From the NCBI GenBank assembly GCA_964590945.1, contig CAZPXF010000087.1:1-8766 (forward strand): a stretch of 8,766 bases of DNA, read 5' to 3'. The first letter of the stretch is position 1, and each line of letters begins with the position of its first letter. The position numbers and the translations under genes were made by a program. Origin of the DNA: CAZPXF01 sp964590945 (GTDB lineage: Bacteria > Bacillota > Clostridia > Lachnospirales > Lachnospiraceae). Under the pieces are notes generated by a model, which saw only the letters and a list, made by a program, of their open reading frames with translations, ran no database searches and was not told the origin of the DNA. Below, piece by piece: positions 1 through 5,929 of this stretch.

Positions 1-5
1 AAGTC

Positions 6-33
6 TTGCATATTTTCCAAAAGACGATATAAT
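6..33 (+). promoter_or_regulatory. Probable sigma-A promoter of the tRNA-Thr gene
   Basis: A perfect TATAAT -10 hexamer lies at 28-33. A weak -35 (TTGCAT, matching only the TTG part of the consensus) lies at 6-11, with a 16-bp spacer. The predicted transcription start near 40 is about 14 bases before the mature tRNA 5' end, a normal distance for a tRNA leader. The -35 is poor, so the call rests mainly on the -10 and the position. Confidence 0.55.
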
Positions 34-53
34 AATATTTGTGTTTGTCACAC

Positions 54-126
54 GCTGGAATAGCTCAGTCGGTAGAGCACTTCACTCGTAATGAAGGGGT
101 CGTCGGTTCAAGTCCGATTTCCAGCT
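54..126 (+). tRNA. trnT: tRNA-Thr, anticodon CGU
   Basis: The cloverleaf folds without mismatches. The 7-bp acceptor stem pairs GCTGGAA (54-60) with TTCCAGC (119-125). The anticodon stem pairs CTTCA (80-84) with TGAAG (92-96) around loop CTCGTAA (85-91), giving anticodon CGU at 87-89, which reads ACG (Thr). The T stem pairs 102-106 with 114-118 (one G-U) around TTCAAGT. The discriminator is T126, as in many bacterial tRNA-Thr. The 3' CCA is not encoded (TGC follows), so a CCA-adding enzyme is needed. A promoter lies upstream and a terminator ten bases downstream, so the gene is probably transcribed alone or as the last of a group. Confidence 0.97.
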
Positions 127-134
127 TGCACAGT

Positions 135-180
135 AAAATGGTGGATTTCCAATACATTGTACGGAACTCCGCCATTTTTT
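135..180 (+). terminator. Intrinsic terminator after tRNA-Thr
   Basis: The 11-bp arms at 135-145 and 168-178 (AAAATGGTGGA and TCCGCCATTTT, one G-U pair) form a stem. It continues inside as TTCC/GGAA after one mismatch, and the 3' side ends in six Ts (175-180). It starts about ten bases after the tRNA and ends 70 bases before the next gene, so it most likely ends the tRNA transcript. Confidence 0.85.
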
Positions 181-249
181 GATATCGGAAACATGTGTGT
201 TTTTAGAAAAAGACCGAACAGAGAGATTTCACAGAAAAAGGAGCAGAAT

Positions 250-846
250 ATGGGATACTTTGAGGATGCGCTATCGAATTTTGTTTCGGATTTCAATTAC
301 GGCGGGGCGATCCGGCATCTGACGGATCTTGGATATTCGGCTGCATCGATCAGGCGCAAGCTGAAGATTCCTTTTGATACGGAACGGATCGAGGAAGTAC
401 AGTATCGTCATCTGCTGGATCGGGAAGTACTCATCACAGAGGAGCAGCTTCTGAAAAAAGGAGCGCTCTATGCGAGGAATCCGGATGAATATCCGGACGG
501 TATGCAGGTCGCTCAAAAGGAGTATGAACCGGAGATGGCTGCGAAGTTTCTTTTGCAGATGCGAAAAGGACATGATGGTATATGTTATATGGATTTTCCA
601 TACGGACGCATGGGATTGGAGAAACGGCAGAAGGTTCTCAGTGCGCTTGGCACATCGGAGAGAAGTGTCTTCGAACGGATTCCCTGGCGTATGGAGCGGA
701 CATTTCTTCTGGCGGATGAAGCATGGATCCGGATGGGCACAAGGCTCAACGGGGAGGACGTGATCTACAGCAATTATTATTTTACAGCTCCGCCGGTGAC
801 GGTGATTTCCAACGCAAATAAGGAATATCTGTTCTTTACTTTATAA
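250..846 (+). CDS. Conserved-looking hypothetical protein, 198 aa
   Basis: I do not recognise this family. The start is set at ATG 250 because AAAAAGGAG (235-243) sits six bases upstream. The open frame continues back into the tRNA gene, so longer versions are not credible. The protein is soluble-looking, with no signal peptide or membrane segment. Near residues 21-40 (IRHLTDLGYSAASIRRKL) there is a pattern faintly like a helix-turn-helix, followed by a charged helical middle and an aromatic C-terminal part (residues 160-198, ending YLFFTL). It has no cysteine-rich or obvious catalytic motif, and its few Cys/His residues are scattered. It lies on the same strand as the COG0523 genes, with a 95-base gap. 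That gap and an inverted repeat over its stop codon suggest a separate transcript. A possible promoter (TTGATA at 179-184, TAGAAA at 204-209, 19-bp spacer) is weak. Confidence 0.75.
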   Translation: MGYFEDALSNFVSDFNYGGAIRHLTDLGYSAASIRRKLKIPFDTERIEEVQYRHLLDREVLITEEQLLKKGALYARNPDEYPDGMQVAQKEYEPEMAAKFLLQMRKGHDGICYMDFPYGRMGLEKRQKVLSALGTSERSVFERIPWRMERTFLLADEAWIRMGTRLNGEDVIYSNYYFTAPPVTVISNANKEYLFFTL

Positions 847-872
847 AAAAAAGTAGTAAAATAGTAAAGAAC
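831..872. repeat. Perfect 10-bp inverted repeat across the stop codon of the 198-aa gene
   Basis: GTTCTTTACT (831-840) and AGTAAAGAAC (863-872) are exact reverse complements, separated by a 22-base A-rich spacer that contains the stop codon and two AGTAAA copies. No T-run follows on either strand, so it is not a classical terminator. It could be an mRNA 3'-end hairpin or a protein-binding site ahead of the metallochaperone genes. Two more short hairpins follow (ACGAC/GTCGT at 871-888; GTGTTTT/AGAACAC at 887-904 with a CCGA loop). Confidence 0.5.
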
Positions 873-941
873 GACAAAATCAGGTCGTGTTTTCCGAAGA
901 ACACAAAAGTATATTTATATAGTAAGAAAGGGTGATATATC

Positions 942-2051
942 ATGACAAAGATTGAGATTGTGTCAGGATTTCTTGGCGCAGGTAAGACAACATTAATTAA
1001 AAAGCTTTTAAAAGAAGTATTTCAAGGTGAAAAGGTCGTCCTGATCGAGAATGAATTTGGCGAGATTGGTATTGACGGCGGATTTATGAAAGACGCCGGT
1101 ATTGAAGTTACAGAAATGAATTCCGGCTGCATCTGCTGTTCACTTGTCGGCGATTTTGGGAAGGCTCTGAAGGAGGTCATCACACAGTATGCTCCGGATC
1201 GTATCATTATTGAACCATCCGGCGTTGGCAAGCTTTCTGATGTTAAGAAGGCTGTTCTTGGCGTAACAGCGGAGACAGAGTTGGATCTGAACAGTTCCGT
1301 CACTGTTGTTGACGGACAGAAATGTGAGATGTATTTGGACAATTTCGGCGAGTTCTATGCGAATCAGGTAGAAGCTGCAGACACGATCGTTATCAGCCGT
1401 TCACAGAATCTTTCCCAGGAAGAGCTGGAAAATTGCGTTGCAAAGATCCGCGAGCTGAATGAGAAGGCTGCAATTATCACAACTCCCTGGGAGGAGATTT
1501 CAGGAGCAAAGATTCTGGAAGCGATCGAACGTGCAGAGCTGAACCTGAGCTTCGACATAGAAGAGGAGCATCACCATGGGCATGGCGAAGACTGCACATG
1601 CGGCTGTCACGATCATGACCATGAACACCACCATGACCATGAACACCACCATGATCATGAACACCATCATGATCACGAAGACCATGAAGGCCACGGGGAA
1701 CATGAGCATCACCATGACCATCATGACCATGAGGAAGAGCATGATCATCACGGCCATGACCATCATGGACATCATCATGCCGATGATATTTTCACAAGCT
1801 GGGGTATGGAGACGCCGCAGAAGTATTCCAGGAAGAAGCTGGATGATATTCTTGCAATTCTTTCTGTTTCCGGGGAGTATGGAACGATCCTCCGTGCAAA
1901 GGGTATTGTTCCTTCTGACGACGGAAAATGGCTGCATTTCGATCTTGTGCCGGGCGAGTATGAGATCCGGGAGGGATGCGCGGATTATACAGGCCGTATT
2001 TGTGTGATCGGGGCTGAACTTGCGGAGGATAAGATCAAAGAATTATTTTAA
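942..2051 (+). CDS. COG0523/CobW-family GTPase with His-rich metal-binding region
   Basis: This is a 369-aa cytosolic G3E GTPase, a family that delivers metals such as Zn, Co or Ni to client proteins using GTP. The P-loop GFLGAGKTT spans residues 9-17, IENEFGE residues 35-41, the family hallmark CICC residues 63-66, and the Walker B-like IIIEPSG residues 88-94. The usual NKxD base-recognition motif is degenerate (VISRSQN, about 150-156). Residues 210-279 hold about 37 histidines interspersed with Asp/Glu, plus CTCGC at 218-222, consistent with buffering of zinc or nickel. A short CobW C-terminal domain (about 283-369) follows. ATG 942 is chosen because of AAGGGTG seven or so bases upstream and a P-loop close to the N-terminus. 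A second GTPase follows after 45 bases, and a metallohydrolase fusion after that. I could not find a clear Zur box or strong promoter upstream; TATATT at 910-915 is a candidate -10. The metal and client are not determined by the sequence. Confidence 0.93.
   Translation: MTKIEIVSGFLGAGKTTLIKKLLKEVFQGEKVVLIENEFGEIGIDGGFMKDAGIEVTEMNSGCICCSLVGDFGKALKEVITQYAPDRIIIEPSGVGKLSDVKKAVLGVTAETELDLNSSVTVVDGQKCEMYLDNFGEFYANQVEAADTIVISRSQNLSQEELENCVAKIRELNEKAAIITTPWEEISGAKILEAIERAELNLSFDIEEEHHHGHGEDCTCGCHDHDHEHHHDHEHHHDHEHHHDHEDHEGHGEHEHHHDHHDHEEEHDHHGHDHHGHHHADDIFTSWGMETPQKYSRKKLDDILAILSVSGEYGTILRAKGIVPSDDGKWLHFDLVPGEYEIREGCADYTGRICVIGAELAEDKIKELF
1623..1676 (+). repeat. Three tandem 18-bp units inside the His-rich region
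   Basis: The units at 1623-1640, 1641-1658 and 1659-1676 each encode Glu-His-His-His-Asp-His. Unit 2 differs from unit 1 at one base and unit 3 from unit 2 at two bases, and all differences are synonymous C/T changes at third positions. The pattern indicates recent tandem duplication under selection for the peptide, and suggests repeat number may vary between strains. Confidence 0.85.
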
Positions 2052-2096
2052 AAGGATAAAGGCAAATGTGCAGCATATAATGAAGGAGGAAATTGA

Positions 2097-3038
2097 ATGA
2101 AAATTCCAATTTATGTCATAAATGGTTTTCTTGAGGGAGGCAAGACGGTATTTGCCAGGCAGACGATTTCCGACGAATATTTCTATCACGGGGAGGTCAC
2201 GCTTCTGATCTCCTGTGAGAATGGTATCGAGAAATATGACGAGGATGAGCTTCAGGATTACCAGTGCCGTTTTGCAAGTGTGAAAAGGAAATCCGAGCTG
2301 ACTCCGGAGTTCCTGGAGGAGCTTCAGAAGAAATACCGTCCGACCCAGATCCTTTTGGAGTACAATGGCATGTGGGGCATGGATTTCCTGAATAATCTGG
2401 TCATGCCGAAGGGCTGGTTTATTGCACAGATGGTAACGATGGTAGACGCCGGGACGTTTGATATATACGTCAATAACATGAAATCCCAGTTTATGGACAT
2501 GTTCCGCGAGTCAGATCTTGTTATTTTCAACCGGTGCAAGGAAGGAACAAAGGCGGCGTCCTATAAAAGAAATATCCGCGCGGTAAATCCGCGTGCGCAG
2601 GTTGTGTTTGAACGCGAGTTCGGCGAGGATTTTGAATTTGAAGAGGAGCTTCCATTTGACATCCATGCTTCCGTGATCGAAGTGAAGGATGAGGATTTTG
2701 GTATCTGGTATGTGGATGCGATGGATCATCCGGATAAATATGATGGCAGAACGATCCGGTTTAAAGGTATGGTGTACAAGATGGGACGCCTGAAGCTGAA
2801 TAATTCTATGTTTATTCCGGGGCGCATGGCGATGACATGCTGTGCAAATGACACGGCGTTTATCGGTTTTTTGTGTCGGTATGATAAGGTGGGCGACTTA
2901 AGTCAGAGAGACTGGGTGACCGTTACAGCGAAGATGTCCAAAGAATACCGCAAGGAGTACCGGGAGGAAGGTATCGTGCTGACCGCCATACAGGTGGAAA
3001 GAGCAGAACCGCCGAAGGAGGAGCTTGTTTATTTCTAA
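2097..3038 (+). CDS. Divergent CobW-like GTPase fused to a YcgQ/TIGR03943-like C-terminal domain
   Basis: This is a 313-aa cytosolic protein. A strong AAGGAGGA (2083-2090) sits six bases before ATG 2097. The N-terminal half aligns by eye with the preceding G3E GTPase: a beta strand and then the P-loop GFLEGGKT (residues 10-17). However, the CxCC hallmark is absent (a single C57 in QDYQCRFASV) and the EPSG motif is replaced by LLEYNG (86-91). FNRCK at 144-148 stands where the NKxD motif is expected. After residue about 200 comes a separate beta-rich domain with FKGMVYKMG (222-230) and MTCCANDTAFIGFLCRYD (246-263). From memory, this matches the C-terminal region of TIGR03943/YcgQ proteins, which accompany UPF0718 permeases and COG0523 proteins. 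The adjacent cysteines C248/C249 could bind metal. It lies 45 bases after the first GTPase and 61 before the fusion gene, so it is probably in the same operon. Metal insertion or sensing is an inference. Confidence 0.85.
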   Translation: MKIPIYVINGFLEGGKTVFARQTISDEYFYHGEVTLLISCENGIEKYDEDELQDYQCRFASVKRKSELTPEFLEELQKKYRPTQILLEYNGMWGMDFLNNLVMPKGWFIAQMVTMVDAGTFDIYVNNMKSQFMDMFRESDLVIFNRCKEGTKAASYKRNIRAVNPRAQVVFEREFGEDFEFEEELPFDIHASVIEVKDEDFGIWYVDAMDHPDKYDGRTIRFKGMVYKMGRLKLNNSMFIPGRMAMTCCANDTAFIGFLCRYDKVGDLSQRDWVTVTAKMSKEYRKEYREEGIVLTAIQVERAEPPKEELVYF

Positions 3039-3099
3039 ATCCGGCAGTTGTAACAGATCATCTGTCAGACAGATCATTATAGTATCAGGAGAAAGTTTT

Positions 3100-5730
3100 A
3101 TGAGAGTTACAGCATTAGCAGAAAATACGACATGCAGCGATCAATTTGGAAAGGAGCATGGCCTGTCCTTTTATATCGAAGCGAATGGAAGGAAGATACT
3201 CTTTGATATGGGGCAGAGTGAGCTTTTCTGTGAAAATGCCGCGAAACTGAAGCTGAACATAGAAGATATTGATCTGGCAGTTCTGTCACATGGCCATTAT
3301 GACCATGGCGGCGGACTGCCGTTCTTTTTAAAGATAAACGATAAAGCGGATGTTTGGGTTCAGAAGCGGGCGTTTTTACCGCATTTTTCAAAAGAGGAAG
3401 AAGAATATATCTACATTGGGATCGATCCGGCGCTAAAGGGAAATGAAAGGATCCGCTGTGCGGACGAGGTGACAAGGCTGGATGAGAATATGATCCTGTT
3501 CTCCGGCGTGACCGGACGGAAGTGTTTTTCCAGATCCAATCTGGCAATGTATGAAAAAACCGGGGAGATCTGTCAGAACGACGCCTTTTTGCATGAACAG
3601 AATCTTGTGATCAGGGAGGGCGATGTGACAGCCCTTTTTGCAGGGTGTGCGCACAATGGCATTTTAAATATCATGGAGCGGGCGGAGAAAGTGATTGGAC
3701 GGGCGCCGGATTATGTGTTTTCCGGATTTCATTTGTCCAATCCGTCAAATAAGACGTATGAATCGGAAAAACTGATCCTTGAAATAGCAGAAGCCCTGAA
3801 AAAATATCCGACGCAGTTTTTCACAGGTCATTGCACGGGTATTTATCCATATCAGGTGCTGAAAGGAGCGATGGGCGGACAGATCGGAGCGATCGCTTCC
3901 GGCAGACAGTGGAAGCTGGAATATCCGTATTTTCCTGCCACGAAGAAGCTTTATTATGAGGATGCGTATCGGATGGAATTTGATGCAGAGGTGCTCTACA
4001 CGAAAAAGAAATCCGGGAATACGGAGGTCATACTGGATCAGACCTGCTTTTATCCGGAGGGCGGAGGCCAGCCGTGGGATACCGGGACGCTCGGGGATGC
4101 TTCTGTACTGGAAGTCCATGAAAAGGATGGATTGGTCATTCATACAGTAATGGGAGAACCGGCGCCTGGCCGAAACGTACATGGCGTGGTGGACCGGAAC
4201 AGAAGAAGGGATCTGATGCAGCAGCATTCCGGCGAGCACATGGTCAGCGGTTTGATCCACCAGAAATATGGCTATGAAAATGTCGGATTCCATCTTGGAA
4301 AGGATACGGTTACTATTGATTTTGATGGAATCATTCCGGAGGAGGATCTGAAGGGACTGGAGGATACGGTCAACGATCTGATCTGGAATGACGCGAAAAC
4401 CCGGATCAGATGTTATACGGAGGAGGAAGCGGAAGGACTGGAATACAGGAGTAAGAAGGAGCTGCATGGAACGATACGTATTGTCACATTCCCGGAGGCG
4501 GACACCTGTGCGTGCTGCGGTCTTCATGTAGAGCGCGCGGGCGGGATCGGAATGATCAAGATCCTGAGCAGCGAAAAGATACGGCAGGGATCCAGACTGG
4601 ATATTGTCTGCGGGGAACGGGCGTTTCGCTCGCTTCGCGGAGCTTTCGATGAGAATCATAAAGTATCGGTGCTTTTGTCCGCCAGACCGGACCAGACCAG
4701 CGATGCGGTGGAGCGTATGCAGGCGGAGCTTCTTTCGGTGAAACAAAATCTGGCGGGACTTCAGACGAAGTGGTTTGAATCATTGGCCGAACAATGCGAA
4801 CCGGGAAAAGAGATCCTCCATTTTGAAGAAGGATTGGAGCCGGATGCAGTCAGACGGCTGGCCGTACTCATGATGGAATCCTGCGGCGAGCTGGCAGCGG
4901 TCTTTTCCGGGGACGACGATACGGGTTATAAATATGCCCTCGGCAAGGTAAATGGAGATCTCAGAGCTGTGGTGAAGCGGATGAACAGAGCCTTGAACGG
5001 CCGCGGAGGCGGCAAACCGTTTTTCGCACAGGGGTCTGTGAAAACATCAAGAAAAGAAATCGAGCGGTTTTTTGAAATGGAAAAATACAAATATATCTTA
5101 TTTGATCTGGATGGTACTTTGACAGAACCGAAGGAAGGGATCACAAAGTGCGTGCAGTACGCGCTGCGGGCGTTTGGCATCGAAGAAAATGATCTGGATA
5201 AGCTGACGCCGTTTATCGGTCCTCCGCTTACGGAGTCGTTTGCGAAGTTCTATGGATTGAATGAAGAGCAGTGCGCCCGTGCGGTAGAGGTTTACCGGGA
5301 GCGCTTCCGTACAGTCGGACTTTTTGAAAATGCAGTGATCGAGGGGATTCCGGAGCTTTTGGATGAGCTTCATGTAAATGGAAAGATCCTGGTCGTCGCC
5401 ACATCAAAACCGGAGCCTTATGCAGTACAGATCCTGGAGGAATTCGGTCTCGCAGAGAAATTCGACTGTATTGTCGGAGGCTCTATGGATGAATCCCGCT
5501 GTGCCAAGGCGGATGTCATCGCAGAGGTGAAGAACAGGCTGTCCCTGCATGGAAAGGAAGAACAGATGCTGATGATCGGCGACCGGCTCCACGATATTGA
5601 AGGCGCCAAAAAGCAGAACATCGCTTCGGTGGGCGTTTATTTTGGGTACGCAGAGGTAAAAGAACTGGAAAATGCCGGAGCGGACTATATTGTGGATACG
5701 GTGGAGGAGCTGGGCGCGCTTTTGCGGTAA
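3100..5730 (+). CDS. Three-module fusion: MBL-fold hydrolase, AlaX alanyl-tRNA editing protein, HAD phosphatase
   Basis: One uninterrupted 876-aa frame holds three enzymes. Residues 1-275 are a DHPS-like metallo-beta-lactamase fold with SHGHYDHGGG (ligands H64, H66, D68, H69) and probable further ligands H185 (GCAHNG) and H244 (TGHCTG). Residues 281-655 are a long AlaX: H376 and H380 of HxxxH and C472 and H476 of CxxxH form the zinc site that hydrolyses mischarged Ser/Gly-tRNA(Ala). The DHHA1-type glycine motif GRGGGKPFF is at 634-642. Residues 660-876 are a HAD-IA phosphatase of Gph type: DLDGT 669-673, T768, K803, GDRLHD 827-832, with a helical cap between. The MBL substrate and HAD substrate are unknown. 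ATG 3100 has AGGAGA (3087-3092) upstream. An alternative TTG at 3025, three bases after AAGGAGG, would add 25 residues before the MBL fold and overlap the previous gene. M660 (ATG 5077) lacks a good ribosome binding site, and there is no Met at the MBL/AlaX joint. I am sure of each module. Whether the chain stays intact in the cell is not shown. Confidence 0.9.
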   Translation: MRVTALAENTTCSDQFGKEHGLSFYIEANGRKILFDMGQSELFCENAAKLKLNIEDIDLAVLSHGHYDHGGGLPFFLKINDKADVWVQKRAFLPHFSKEEEEYIYIGIDPALKGNERIRCADEVTRLDENMILFSGVTGRKCFSRSNLAMYEKTGEICQNDAFLHEQNLVIREGDVTALFAGCAHNGILNIMERAEKVIGRAPDYVFSGFHLSNPSNKTYESEKLILEIAEALKKYPTQFFTGHCTGIYPYQVLKGAMGGQIGAIASGRQWKLEYPYFPATKKLYYEDAYRMEFDAEVLYTKKKSGNTEVILDQTCFYPEGGGQPWDTGTLGDASVLEVHEKDGLVIHTVMGEPAPGRNVHGVVDRNRRRDLMQQHSGEHMVSGLIHQKYGYENVGFHLGKDTVTIDFDGIIPEEDLKGLEDTVNDLIWNDAKTRIRCYTEEEAEGLEYRSKKELHGTIRIVTFPEADTCACCGLHVERAGGIGMIKILSSEKIRQGSRLDIVCGERAFRSLRGAFDENHKVSVLLSARPDQTSDAVERMQAELLSVKQNLAGLQTKWFESLAEQCEPGKEILHFEEGLEPDAVRRLAVLMMESCGELAAVFSGDDDTGYKYALGKVNGDLRAVVKRMNRALNGRGGGKPFFAQGSVKTSRKEIERFFEMEKYKYILFDLDGTLTEPKEGITKCVQYALRAFGIEENDLDKLTPFIGPPLTESFAKFYGLNEEQCARAVEVYRERFRTVGLFENAVIEGIPELLDELHVNGKILVVATSKPEPYAVQILEEFGLAEKFDCIVGGSMDESRCAKADVIAEVKNRLSLHGKEEQMLMIGDRLHDIEGAKKQNIASVGVYFGYAEVKELENAGADYIVDTVEELGALLR

Positions 5731-5731
5731 T

Positions 5732-5839
5732 GGCGGATATCATCATGCTCGACTTCCGGATCTGATCGAAGAGTTGCTGAGAAAGAAAAATTCTGTGATT
5801 GATGAACAGGCAGAAAAAAGAATCTTCCGAAATATGTGA
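5732..5839 (+). pseudogene. Possible short coding remnant before the terminator
   Basis: In the +1 frame relative to the fusion gene, codons from about 5732 to a TGA at 5837-5839 read as a plausible peptide tail (HHARLPDLIEELLRKKN, then a charged segment ending IFRNM). There is no start codon or ribosome binding site. It could be the tail of a decayed gene, or simply chance. I do not recognise a family, and the evidence is only amino-acid composition. Confidence 0.15.
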
Positions 5840-5860
5840 AATGCGGAAGATTCTTTTTTT
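5814..5860 (+). terminator. Strong intrinsic terminator of the metallochaperone/fusion gene run
   Basis: A perfect 16-bp stem pairs AAAAAAGAATCTTCCG (5814-5829) with CGGAAGATTCTTTTTT (5844-5859) around a 14-base loop, and a seven-T run ends at 5860. The A-run on the 5' side means it could also terminate transcription from the minus strand. It lies 84 bases after the fusion gene stop and separates that operon from the deacetylase gene. Confidence 0.93.
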
Positions 5861-5894
5861 ATATGCCATTTTATATTCCTTTTTAGTCAGACTG

Positions 5895-5903
5895 TGTTAT
5901 AAT
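5895..5903 (+). promoter_or_regulatory. Extended -10 promoter of the deacetylase gene
   Basis: TGTTATAAT at 5895-5903 is a perfect extended -10 (TGn plus TATAAT). No good -35 is seen (TATTCC at 5874-5879 with 18-bp spacing is weak), as is common for extended -10 promoters. A start near 5910 would give a leader of about 20 bases containing the ribosome binding site AAAGGAAA (5916-5923). Confidence 0.7.
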
Positions 5904-5929
5904 AAATAGTTAACGAAAGGAAAAGCGAT

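Noticed and set aside
91..249. Upstream extension of the 198-aa protein's reading frame into the tRNA gene
   Set aside because: It starts inside the tRNA, crosses the terminator hairpin and has no ribosome binding site, whereas ATG 250 has a good one.
847..941. Zur-type zinc operator upstream of the His-rich GTPase
   Set aside because: I looked for an AT-rich palindrome of the TCGTAAT-ATTACGA kind and found none. The inverted repeats present do not match it.
1623..1676. CRISPR-like short repeats
   Set aside because: The 18-bp units are directly adjacent without spacers and encode a periodic His-rich peptide in frame.
1500..1937. Minus-strand Met/Val-rich frame resembling a membrane protein
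   Set aside because: The Met-Val-Ile pattern is the direct reverse complement of the CAT/GAC-rich His-Asp repeat, so the hydrophobicity is an artefact.
3025..3099. TTG start at 3025 for the fusion gene
   Set aside because: AAGGAGG precedes it at very short spacing, but those bases encode the Pro-Lys-Glu-Glu tail of the previous gene. The MBL fold starts naturally at ATG 3100, which has its own ribosome binding site.
3745..4746. Long minus-strand open frame (333 codons) opposite the fusion gene
   Set aside because: It is a shadow of the conserved AlaX coding sequence, with no recognisable domain or ribosome binding site.
54..5064. Functional link between the tRNA-Thr gene and the AlaX editing module
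   Set aside because: AlaX edits mischarged tRNA(Ala), the tRNA has its own terminator, and about 3 kb separate them. Proximity alone is not evidence.
5896..5918. Second Rex-like site near the deacetylase promoter (TGTTA and GTTAAC)
   Set aside because: The half-sites have the wrong spacing and GTTAAC is only a short self-palindrome. There is also no metabolic reason for Rex control of a deacetylase.
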